NCBI GenBank assembly: GCA_018400515.1
Contig: JAGYMR010000092.1
Coordinates: forward strand, 1-9,697
DNA length: 9,697 bases
Direction: 5' to 3'
From: Tangfeifania sp.
Lineage (GTDB): Bacteria; Bacteroidota; Bacteroidia; Bacteroidales; Prolixibacteraceae
The number at the start of each line of letters is the position of its first letter. Positions within the stretch are counted from its first letter, which is position 1. Below the pieces are notes generated by a model. That model was not told the origin of the DNA. It ran no database searches and saw nothing but the letters and a program-made list of their open reading frames with translations. This document shows, in pieces, positions 1 to 6,770 of the stretch. Made by a program: the position numbers and the translations under genes.

Positions 1-286
1 CCGGGGAAATAAAATCATTGACCACTTCAAAATCAGCCAGGGCGGAATTTCCGGAACAGTCATCGATGTACGCATCATTCTGAAACAGGCCCTTGATAAA
101 TTAGCTTCCGCCCTTATTTTATGCCATAACCACCCATCCGGAACCATGGAAGCTTCGGAGGCCGATCTGAAAATTACCCGGAAAATAAAAAATGCCGGCG
201 CCCTCATGGACATTTCCGTCCTTGACCATATCATAATTGGACAAAACCGTTATCTTAGTATGGCCGATGAAGGAATAATCGATTAA
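1..286 (+). CDS. radC: RadC/JAB-domain (DUF2466) protein, C-terminal part, 5' truncated
   Basis: Reading from base 2, the frame stays open for 94 codons to a TAA at 284-286, and the gene begins left of the window. The peptide carries the RadC JAB/MPN metalloprotease-like signature: LCHNHPSG followed eight residues later by an aspartate (EAD), giving the H-x-H-x(n)-D metal site. Upstream is the family's GGISGTVID stretch and downstream are DHIIIG and LSMADEG, all in the usual order for the C-terminal third of RadC. The fold is known to resemble zinc isopeptidases. The historical DNA-repair role of RadC is doubtful and the real substrate is unknown. The usual proline in the PSxxD segment is alanine here (EASEAD), which looks like ordinary variation. 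The next gene starts 13 bp downstream on the same strand, so it may be cotranscribed. Confidence 0.9.
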   Translation, partial: RGNKIIDHFKISQGGISGTVIDVRIILKQALDKLASALILCHNHPSGTMEASEADLKITRKIKNAGALMDISVLDHIIIGQNRYLSMADEGIID

Positions 287-299
287 AAACAGCATTTTT

Positions 300-1622
300 A
301 TGATCCTTTTTTATACCGACGAGCTCAATCCGCGCATCGCCTATGTTTCCGACCTGATCTTTTCCCAGATCCTGAAAAATAAAGTCGCTTTTACCACCAA
401 CTCCGCTGAATTTTTAAAATCAACGCACCCCAAAATAAACTACTCGTATGAAAGATTTGATGATGAATTCTACCTGAAACCCCACCGGTTCATGCATTGC
501 AAGGCCCTAATCCAACCCAATATTCAGCCGGTTTGGTACAACGACGAAAAATATTTCTTTGAGAGTTCGGAAGATTCGGTCCTGCCCTTTGATCCCCTTG
601 CTGCATCCTTTTACCTGGTCTCCCGCTATGAAGAGTATATAGAAACAACACGGGGTAAACACAACCGTTTCCCTGCCGAAAAAAGCATCCTGGCCAGGTA
701 CAACCTCCTGAAAAAACCGGTCGTCAACATCTGGGCGGGCATCCTGGCCGAAAAGCTGAAGGAGCGATTTCCCGGCCTGGAATTTCCGGAACCAACATTT
801 AACTTCCGCTCAACCATTGATATTGACAATGCCTGGGCATACAACCATAAAGGTTTTTGGCGGGGAGTGGGCGCCCTCGGAAAAGCCCTTTCGAAAGCCC
901 GCTTCGCCGAAGCGGGAAAAAAGATCCGGGTCTGGAGCGGAAGGGAAAAAGACCCTTACGATACCTATGATTACCTGGATAAAACTTTTGAGGGGAACCG
1001 GGACAAAGCCCTCTTTTTTTTCCTTGTGGGCGATTATAAACGGTACGACAAAAACACCTCTTTCAAAAACAACGCCTTCAGAAAGCTCATTCTGGAGACA
1101 AGCCAAAAATACCAGGTGGGAATCCATCCCTCCTTTTCTTCCAGCCGGAAGAAAGGGAAGAAAAAACTACCGGTGGAGATCAAACGGCTCGAAGGGATTA
1201 CGGGCACAAAAATCCGGAGAAGCCGGCAGCACTTTTTGCGCCTCAAATTTCCGCGCACCTACCGCCGCCTTTTAAAGGCAGGAATAAAGGAGGATTACAC
1301 CATGGGGTACGCTTCTCATACCGGTTTTCGCGCAGGGATCTGCACCCCCTTCTATTTTTATGACCTGAAAAAAGAGAAGGCCACTTCATTAAAAATTATT
1401 CCGTTTCAGGTAATGGATGTAACCCTGAAAAATTACATGGGCCTGCCGCCCGATGAGGCCCTGAAAGAGATTGAAACCCTGATGCGGGAGGTTCAGCGGA
1501 CAGGCGGCACCTTTGTGAGCATCTGGCACAATGAGACACTGAACGATCGGGGGCCGTGGAAAGGATACCGGAACGTTTTCGAAAAGATGAACCAAACAGG
1601 TTTTGATTGGGCCAATGAGTAA
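300..1622 (+). CDS. DUF7033/CE4-like polysaccharide deacetylase-family protein
   Basis: A 440-residue protein matching my recollection of Bacteroidetes proteins with an N-terminal DUF7033-type domain (about residues 1-165) and a C-terminal divergent NodB/CE4-like barrel. Visible landmarks are STIDIDNAW (171-179, D174 and D176, place of NodB motif 1), a DPYDTYDYL segment (218-226), GIHPS (274-278, place of motif 2), RQHFLRL (309-315), a DYTMGYASHTGFRAG stretch (332-346) and SIWHNE (407-412, terminal motif). The second histidine of the usual H-x3-H is absent: H276+4 is Ser280. H311 might substitute. There is no signal peptide or membrane helix, so a cytoplasmic location is inferred. Start is ATG at 300, 13 bp after radC, with no clear Shine-Dalgarno. 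It overlaps the next gene by 8 bp. Family placement is fairly sure. Deacetylase activity and substrate are not established. Confidence 0.8.
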   Translation: MILFYTDELNPRIAYVSDLIFSQILKNKVAFTTNSAEFLKSTHPKINYSYERFDDEFYLKPHRFMHCKALIQPNIQPVWYNDEKYFFESSEDSVLPFDPLAASFYLVSRYEEYIETTRGKHNRFPAEKSILARYNLLKKPVVNIWAGILAEKLKERFPGLEFPEPTFNFRSTIDIDNAWAYNHKGFWRGVGALGKALSKARFAEAGKKIRVWSGREKDPYDTYDYLDKTFEGNRDKALFFFLVGDYKRYDKNTSFKNNAFRKLILETSQKYQVGIHPSFSSSRKKGKKKLPVEIKRLEGITGTKIRRSRQHFLRLKFPRTYRRLLKAGIKEDYTMGYASHTGFRAGICTPFYFYDLKKEKATSLKIIPFQVMDVTLKNYMGLPPDEALKEIETLMREVQRTGGTFVSIWHNETLNDRGPWKGYRNVFEKMNQTGFDWANE

Positions 1623-2553
1623 AGATCCGGAAATAATCCACCTGAGACATCAGCAAATCAACTACCGGAAGTGGGATGCCTGCCTTGAACGGGCCGGAAA
1701 CAAAAACTTGTATGCGCGGGCATGGTTCCTCGATATCGTGAGTCCTCAATGGGAGGCGCTGATATACGGGGATTACCGGTACATCATGCCGCTGCCCGTG
1801 AAGAAACGGTTCGGATTAACCGCCATCTTCCAGCCTTTACACTGCCAGCAACTGGGCATCTTCCCCCCTCCCCGTGACAAGGAGCTTCAAATCAGATTCT
1901 GCCACCAGCTTTTCCGCAGCTCCCCCGTCATTCATTATCAATTTAACGCGGGCACCCATTTCCGGACTTTCGGGAAACTGAAGGTTCAGGAAAAAACAAA
2001 TTATCTGCTCCCCCCGGAAAGTTCGTACCAACAACATTTCAGAAATTTTTCAGAAAATGCACGCCGGAATATTAAAAAGGCTGAAAAGATGAAGGTCCGT
2101 GTGAAAACCGGCCTGGAGCCCCATGAATTTTTCCGGTGGAAAACAGCGGCCGTAAAAAGAAAAATCCCCGCCGGATCGGGTCCGGTTTTAAGCCGTTTAA
2201 TGGACCAGACCCTGAAAAGCGGAAAAGGAACCATCTATGCCGCTTATGATAAAAACGGCACCTTATGTGCCGCTGCCTTCATCGTCTTTGAAGGGGGAAA
2301 AGCCTACTATTTAAATGCCTACTCCAGCCCTCAGGGATTCAAAAACAGCGCCATGTACCTTATTGTCAGCGAACTGATCAAACTGTGCAGCTCCCGCAAC
2401 ATCGTCCTTGATTTTGAAGGTTCGATGATCCCCGGAGTGGCCCGTTTTTACAAAGGTTTCGGGGCCCTCCCCGAGACCTATTTTTACACCTTTACCCCGG
2501 GAAACCCGATCGCCTGGATCAAGAACCGGATGACCCGATGCCATGATGCGTGA
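1615..2553 (+). CDS. FemAB/GNAT-fold acyltransferase (Acetyltransf_6/BioF2-like)
   Basis: A 312-residue protein of the GNAT-like FemAB/Acetyltransf_6 type. The C-terminal half has the recognisable blocks: NARRNIKKAEK (148-158), which is the typical SxxxRRxIrkAek helix, then a beta pair around GTIYAAYDKNGTLCAAAFIV (205-224), AYYLNAYSS (230-238), LDFEGSMIPGVARFYKGFGA (265-284) and a short tail. Known members use acyl-CoA or aminoacyl-tRNA donors to acylate amino groups on sugars, peptides or lipids. The donor and acceptor here are unknown. I place the start at ATG 1615, giving an 8-bp overlap with the preceding gene. An in-frame TTG at 1603 would add only MIGP and is less likely. No signal peptide or membrane segment is present. 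It overlaps the downstream deacetylase by 11 bp, so translation is probably coupled through all three genes. Confidence 0.82.
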   Translation: MSKDPEIIHLRHQQINYRKWDACLERAGNKNLYARAWFLDIVSPQWEALIYGDYRYIMPLPVKKRFGLTAIFQPLHCQQLGIFPPPRDKELQIRFCHQLFRSSPVIHYQFNAGTHFRTFGKLKVQEKTNYLLPPESSYQQHFRNFSENARRNIKKAEKMKVRVKTGLEPHEFFRWKTAAVKRKIPAGSGPVLSRLMDQTLKSGKGTIYAAYDKNGTLCAAAFIVFEGGKAYYLNAYSSPQGFKNSAMYLIVSELIKLCSSRNIVLDFEGSMIPGVARFYKGFGALPETYFYTFTPGNPIAWIKNRMTRCHDA

Positions 2554-3568
2554 ACCTATAAAAAAAATCGCTTATTACGGGACCATTCCTCTGCCGTTTC
2601 GCTGGCTAAGGAGTACCTCGGGGCAATTTTTTATTTTCCCCTTTTATCATTTTGTGGGAGAGGGCCATTCGCCCCACATCCGGCACCTCTACCCTCCTGT
2701 ATCCCCGGAGCAGTTTCGCACGGACCTCGAATTCCTCTTAAAACATTACCGCCCTGCCTCGGTTCATGACCTGAAAGAATTCCTAAAGGGCGGAAAAAAA
2801 TCCAGCAAGCCTTTGTTTTTTCTGAGTTTTGATGACGGACTGAAAGAGTGCTTTGAGGTGGTCTGCCCCATCCTGAAAAGCAGGGGGATATCCGCAGCAT
2901 TCCTCGTCAATCCCGGCTTTGTGGATAATAAAGCCCTGTTCCACCGTTTTAAAAACAGCCTGATCATCGACCGGTTAATGAAGGCCTCCTCGCCCCACCT
3001 CCTCAAAGAAATTGGCGGTCTCCTGGGAAGCAGCGGTTCCGGCCTTCCGGAATACATCAAAAGAATCCAACACCTGAAACAGGATGACAACCGAATAAGG
3101 GATCAGGTGGCCCGCTTACTCGGTCTTCGGTTTGAAGCCTTTCTGGAAAAAGAGAAGCCATACCTGACGCTGGAGCAACTAAAAAAAATGGCGTCGGAGG
3201 GATTCCTGATCGGAGGGCACAGCATGAACCATCCCCTGTTTTCTGAACTGGAGGAACATGAACAGATCGAACAAATTGCCGGCAGCATGCGGTTTATCGA
3301 AGAACACTTCTCCCCGGAACTGAATACCTTCGCCTTTCCTTTTACGGATGCCGGTGTTCCCGGATCGGTATTCCGTTACATCGAAGGTTCGGAGAAGATT
3401 GACCTTTCGTTGGGTACCGCAGGTTTGAAAAGGGACTGCAGTCCGAAACACATTCAGCGGATCCCAATGGATGACCTGCATTTCAGGGGCAGTGAAAAAA
3501 TCTTAAGAACCGAATATGCCTATTTTCTTCTGAAGTCCCTGTTCGGAAGAAACAGCCTTCACCACTAA
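2543..3568 (+). CDS. NodB-type polysaccharide deacetylase (CE4)
   Basis: A 341-residue carbohydrate esterase family 4 protein. Motif 1 is LSFDDGL (94-100), with D97 as the likely catalytic base and D98 as metal ligand. Motif 2 is GGHSMNH (224-230), supplying H226 and H230. Motif 3 is probably FAFPFTDAG (263-271). FYHFV (34-38) is the common strand before the domain. This canonical metal triad predicts removal of N- or O-acetyl groups from a glycan. Motif 1 and motif 2 are about 125 residues apart, longer than in compact NodB enzymes, and the extra part (about 130-210) looks helical. No signal peptide is apparent, so the target could be a cytoplasmic precursor. ATG codons at 2543 and 2546 are both usable, the latter giving an 8-bp overlap like the previous junction. 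Last gene of the plus-strand unit. Confidence 0.88.
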   Translation: MMREPIKKIAYYGTIPLPFRWLRSTSGQFFIFPFYHFVGEGHSPHIRHLYPPVSPEQFRTDLEFLLKHYRPASVHDLKEFLKGGKKSSKPLFFLSFDDGLKECFEVVCPILKSRGISAAFLVNPGFVDNKALFHRFKNSLIIDRLMKASSPHLLKEIGGLLGSSGSGLPEYIKRIQHLKQDDNRIRDQVARLLGLRFEAFLEKEKPYLTLEQLKKMASEGFLIGGHSMNHPLFSELEEHEQIEQIAGSMRFIEEHFSPELNTFAFPFTDAGVPGSVFRYIEGSEKIDLSLGTAGLKRDCSPKHIQRIPMDDLHFRGSEKILRTEYAYFLLKSLFGRNSLHH

Positions 3569-3575
3569 AAACCCA

Positions 3576-4472
3576 TCATTTCAGCCAATGAGACAGGTCT
3601 TTCCGGAGCAGTCCCTCCAGTTTTTTTATATCTGCTTCAAAAAAGGCGTTCAGTTGCTTGCGGGTCCCGGGGAGCATCCCGGATTTAACCATCTGCTTTT
3701 CGCCGGTCCATTGCTTTTTCATCTTCCGCACAAGCTTCCGGGGAACAACCCGCTTTATCAGACGAACCAGCCTGCGGGAAGTCTCAAGTTTATACATCAA
3801 CGGATTTCGGGGCGTTCCTGAAACATTGTATTTATAACTGGTGTCGAACCGGAAATCGGGATCAACGCCAATAAAACGGCAGATATCGCTTAACACTTCC
3901 CGGGGGCGATCGCGGAAATCCTCAAAAAGGATCACCTTTACTTTTCTGAAATGATCGACATACGCCTTCACCTGGTCGTAGTACAATCCTGAATTCCGGT
4001 ATTGCCAGGCCCACAACCAGTTATTTTTCATCCGCTCCTCCTCTTTTTCCAGCGCTGCTTCAAAGGAGAGGGGCTCTCTTCCGTCCCTTTTAAAATGGGT
4101 ATAGGCCGAAAAAGCACGTTCGGCCGGGGAACGCAGAATAATGAGAATGGCAGTCGACTCTCCCAGCACCGACTTGATACGCGGAACGGCATTTTTATAA
4201 AAATAGAGGTAATCGGGAGAGATATCCCCGGTCACCATTCCCGGGGAAGCCCCCTTAAACAGGGCTTTATAATCGTCCAGCGTTTTAGGCAGTGTCGGGT
4301 CGATCCGCCCATCCCCCGGGCCTTTATAATTCCCTTCCATTCCCGAAAAATACCTGCCTTCTTTCCGGACAGGCGATAAAAAAATTTCCGGATGCTGGTT
4401 TAAATAATGATACAAAGAGGAGGTGCCACTTTTGGAGGCCCCGACAATCAAAAATCCGGGAAGATAGTCCAT
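3576..4472 (-). CDS. PAPS-dependent sulfotransferase (Sulfotransfer_1 type)
   Basis: A 298-residue protein with both PAPS-binding elements. The 5'-phosphosulfate loop is GASKSGTSSL (11-20), with K14 the probable catalytic or PAPS-contacting lysine. The 3'-phosphate block is RSPAERAFSAY (114-124), with R114 and S122 at the usual spacing. VILFEDF (180-186) is a further family landmark and the length is typical. Relatives transfer sulfate from PAPS to hydroxyl or amino groups of carbohydrates, such as the heparan sulfotransferase-like bacterial enzymes. The acceptor here is unknown, and a surface glycan or glycolipid is inferred from context. No signal peptide is seen, consistent with use of cytosolic PAPS. 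Start is ATG at 4472, preceded by an A-rich leader without a clear Shine-Dalgarno. The 77-bp gap to the upstream methyltransferase holds no recognisable promoter. The stop lies 7 bp from the convergent deacetylase's stop. Confidence 0.9.
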   Translation of the reverse strand: MDYLPGFLIVGASKSGTSSLYHYLNQHPEIFLSPVRKEGRYFSGMEGNYKGPGDGRIDPTLPKTLDDYKALFKGASPGMVTGDISPDYLYFYKNAVPRIKSVLGESTAILIILRSPAERAFSAYTHFKRDGREPLSFEAALEKEEERMKNNWLWAWQYRNSGLYYDQVKAYVDHFRKVKVILFEDFRDRPREVLSDICRFIGVDPDFRFDTSYKYNVSGTPRNPLMYKLETSRRLVRLIKRVVPRKLVRKMKKQWTGEKQMVKSGMLPGTRKQLNAFFEADIKKLEGLLRKDLSHWLK

Positions 4473-4549
4473 ATTATTTTTGCTTTTTCTTTTCTGAATA
4501 AGTTTTAATCATTCCCTCGGGTGTTATTATTTTTCATGCTCGTTTCAAA

Positions 4550-5266
4550 TCAGAAGTTCAGGTAAAAATCGCGCGTCAATGCCTTGTATTCCCGGGTAAA
4601 ATCCGTTCCGTCGTTGCGGTGAATGCTTATACTGTTTTTTTGAACCGGTTGGACTGTTTTGCTAAATTCCATCAGGTAACGGTTGGGAATTTTCATCTTA
4701 CCTGGTTTCACTTCGGTCAGCCGGTTTAAATGAAGGGAGTACCCGCTGGCACGGTCGATAAATTCAAGGGCCGGTTCCACGGGGAGGATCAGGGCCAGTT
4801 TTCCTTTCGGGGCAAGCAATTGAACCGCCCCACAGGCAAGGTCAGTAAAGGGGAGCAGGTCGTTATGCCGGGCCATGGCGAGGAGGTGGTCTCTTGATCG
4901 CTTATTGTCCGTAAAGAAAGGGGGATTGGTCACAATGCGGTCAAAAGAGCCGGGAGTGGTCTCCCAAAATGCCTGAAAAGAGCTATTGGAAATAACAATG
5001 CGGTGTTTCCAGGGTGACTGCCGGGCATTTTCCGCGGCCTCCCGGGCGGCTACGGGTTCAATCTCAATCCCTGTTACCGGTGCCACAGACCGCTGGGCCA
5101 GCATGAGGGCAATGACCCCGGTTCCGGTTCCGATGTCGAGGATGTTTTTTGCCCCCGAAACATCTGCCCAGGCTCCCAGCAGCACGCCGTCGGTTCCCAC
5201 CTTCATGGCCGCTTTTTCCTGCACAACCTTAAATTGCTTAAACTGAAAATATGCATTTCGTCCCAT
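4550..5266 (-). CDS. trmN6: tRNA1(Val) (adenine(37)-N6)-methyltransferase
   Basis: A 238-residue class I SAM-dependent N6-adenine methyltransferase of the YfiC/TrmN6 type, which methylates A37 of tRNA1(Val) in known members. The N-terminus FQFKQF...AMKVGTDGVLLGAWA (about 7-34) is diagnostic. SAM motif I is ILDIGTGTG (42-50), the acidic end of strand 2 is GIEIE (66-70), and the catalytic motif IV is NPPF (114-117). The C-terminal part contains LILPVEP and the PGKMKIPNR segment. I start at ATG 5266, because it gives the usual N-terminus and sits one base after the stop of the upstream gene (TGAAATG), a coupled junction. An in-frame ATG at 5311 would lengthen the protein by 15 residues inside the neighbour's coding region and is unlikely. 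Confidence 0.9.
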   Translation of the reverse strand: MGRNAYFQFKQFKVVQEKAAMKVGTDGVLLGAWADVSGAKNILDIGTGTGVIALMLAQRSVAPVTGIEIEPVAAREAAENARQSPWKHRIVISNSSFQAFWETTPGSFDRIVTNPPFFTDNKRSRDHLLAMARHNDLLPFTDLACGAVQLLAPKGKLALILPVEPALEFIDRASGYSLHLNRLTEVKPGKMKIPNRYLMEFSKTVQPVQKNSISIHRNDGTDFTREYKALTRDFYLNF

Positions 5267-5267
5267 T

Positions 5268-6080
5268 TCAAAACGCTTCAAATATCCCCAGACCAAACAG
5301 GGCAAAGTCATATTTTACCGGATCGGCCGGGTCAAATTTACGAAGGTTTTTTGTTACTTCCTCCACGGCTTTCCAATCGTTTTGCCGGCGTTCTAAAAGT
5401 CCCAGTTTCCGTGACACCTTGCCCGTATGGATATCCAGGGGAAGCGTCAAAGCGGAAGCCGGGATGCCTTTCCACAGGCCAAAATCGACTCCCCCGGCAT
5501 CCTTTCTCACCATCCAACGCAGAAACATGTTCAGCCGTTTCCCTGAGGCCCCGCGGTCCACATTGGCCACATGTTTGCGTGTACGTTCGCCCGGCGTTTC
5601 AAAAAAGACCGAATGAAAATGGCTCAACGCCGATTTCACAGACCCTCCCTCCCGGAAACCTTTTTCAAAAACTTTCTGCAAGCCCCCGTGCTTTTGATAA
5701 ATATTCCGGAGGGATTTAATAAAATAGATGCCATCGGCTCCATTGAAGGTACGGTGAACAAAAGTCGCCATCCGCCCATATTCAGCCTCAGAGGAATACC
5801 GGATAAAATCAAAAGGACGGTTGTCCATCAGCTGCATGAGCCGGAAGGCATTTCTAATGATGACGGGGCGGCTGCCCCAGGCGATGGTCGCTGTTAAAAA
5901 AGCAGCAATCTCCATGTTTTCCTTTTGAGTGAACCGGTGGGGAACCTGAACGGGATCCGAAGCAATAAAAGCGGGACGATTGTATGTCGCCACCTTTTCG
6001 TCGAGAAATGCTTTTAAATCCACCGGATCAATTTTATTTACCGCCTTTTTTTCAATAATCCTGAATTGTTTTGCATTCAT
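5268..6080 (-). CDS. TIGR02757 (DUF2400) family protein
   Basis: A 270-residue protein matching the Bacteroidetes-typical TIGR02757/DUF2400 family over its full length. Characteristic blocks are FLTATIAWGSR (61-71), DGIYFIKSLRNIY (116-128), KRLNMFLRWMVR (181-192), LPLDIHTGKVSRKLGLL (213-229) and DPVKYDFALFGLGI (253-266). The biochemical function is not established. By eye, the LDIHTGKV...LGL block followed by the DFALFGLGI segment resembles the region around the catalytic aspartate of HhH-GPD DNA glycosylases (VDTHV...RLGL), which would suggest a nucleic-acid-related role. That is inference. ATG at 6080 overlaps the stop of the upstream ABC ATPase by one base (TAATG), so translation is likely coupled. 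The stop is one base from the next start. Confidence 0.88.
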   Translation of the reverse strand: MNAKQFRIIEKKAVNKIDPVDLKAFLDEKVATYNRPAFIASDPVQVPHRFTQKENMEIAAFLTATIAWGSRPVIIRNAFRLMQLMDNRPFDFIRYSSEAEYGRMATFVHRTFNGADGIYFIKSLRNIYQKHGGLQKVFEKGFREGGSVKSALSHFHSVFFETPGERTRKHVANVDRGASGKRLNMFLRWMVRKDAGGVDFGLWKGIPASALTLPLDIHTGKVSRKLGLLERRQNDWKAVEEVTKNLRKFDPADPVKYDFALFGLGIFEAF

Positions 6081-6742
6081 TACTGAACCACCCCGTCGAT
6101 TACCCCGTCGGTGATGTGAATGATCTTATCGGAGCGTTCGGCAAAATGGTCATCGTGGGTAACAATTACAAATGTTTGCCCGAAGTCGTCGCGAAGGCTG
6201 AAAAGAAGGTCATGCAGCTCATCCCGGTTCACCGAGTCAAGATTTCCCGAGGGTTCGTCCGCCAGCACAACGGCCGGATTATTGATGAGTGCCCGGGCCA
6301 CAGCCACCCGCTGTTTTTCACCGCCGGACAATTCAGCAGGCTTGTGATGCTTCCGGCCGGCCAGTCCCAGATAATCGATTAACCGCATTGCCGCCTTTTC
6401 CGCTTCCTTTTTTGAGCGCCTTGCGATGAATGCAGGAATGCAAATGTTTTCAAGGGCCGTAAATTCGGGCAGCAGGTGATGGAATTGAAAAACAAACCCA
6501 ATTTGGCTGTTCCGGAAAGCGGAAAGTTCCTTTTCAGAAAAGGAGGAAACCTTTTTATCCCCGTAGAAAATTTCCCCGCGGTCGGGCTGACTCAATGTGC
6601 CGATGATCTGGAGCAGCGTGGTTTTTCCGGCTCCGCTGGCACCAACCACCGAATAAACGCTTCCCTTTGGGATCTCCAGGTGAATTCCCTTCAATACCCG
6701 GAGGTTTCCAAACGATTTATGAATGTTTTCTGCTCTGATCAC
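6080..6742 (-). CDS. lolD: LolD-like ABC transporter ATP-binding protein
   Basis: A 220-residue ATPase with all ABC elements. Walker A is GASGAGKT (34-41), the Q-loop is Q86 in [17 protein letters not shown], the signature is LSGGEKQ (138-144), Walker B is VVLADEP (158-164, E163 catalytic) and the switch is H196 in VTHDD. The [15 protein letters not shown] stretch is typical of LolD, which drives release of outer-membrane lipoproteins from the inner membrane with LolC/LolE. It belongs to the wider MacB/FtsE/LolD group, so another substrate is possible. No permease gene is present in the window. The start codon is GTG (6742), chosen because [12 protein letters not shown] is the normal N-terminus. 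AGGAAG directly abuts it, too close for a standard Shine-Dalgarno spacing. It lies 28 bp after the exchanger gene. Confidence 0.87.
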   Translation of the reverse strand: MIRAENIHKSFGNLRVLKGIHLEIPKGSVYSVVGASGAGKTTLLQIIGTLSQPDRGEIFYGDKKVSSFSEKELSAFRNSQIGFVFQFHHLLPEFTALENICIPAFIARRSKKEAEKAAMRLIDYLGLAGRKHHKPAELSGGEKQRVAVARALINNPAVVLADEPSGNLDSVNRDELHDLLFSLRDDFGQTFVIVTHDDHFAERSDKIIHITDGVIDGVVQ

Positions 6743-6770
6743 CTTCCTGCAAATTTTTTAATAACCATTA

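Noticed and set aside
810..1275. Overlapping open frames on both strands inside the DUF7033/CE4-like gene
   Set aside because: Both are shadows of a gene whose own frame carries ordered conserved motifs.
1603..1614. TTG start for the acyltransferase
   Set aside because: It adds only four residues. The ATG at 1615 is stronger and gives the same type of overlap as the next junction.
2171..2190. Terminator-like hairpin (CCGGA / TCCGG followed by TTTT)
   Set aside because: The stem is only 5 bp and lies in the middle of the acyltransferase coding region.
3569..3575. Bidirectional terminator between the convergent genes
   Set aside because: The gap is only 7 bp and I see no inverted repeat in or around it.
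4473..4549. Promoter for the sulfotransferase
   Set aside because: The 77 bp are AT-rich but contain no TAnnTTTG on the minus strand, so I could not support a call.
5267..5311. Upstream ATG extending the tRNA methyltransferase by 15 residues
   Set aside because: The extension lies within the neighbour's coding region and is not part of the usual TrmN6 N-terminus. ATG 5266 sits in a TGAAATG junction.
5234..5719. 161-codon plus-strand open frame opposite the TIGR02757 gene
   Set aside because: No recognisable motif. The opposite strand encodes a full-length family match with coupled junctions.
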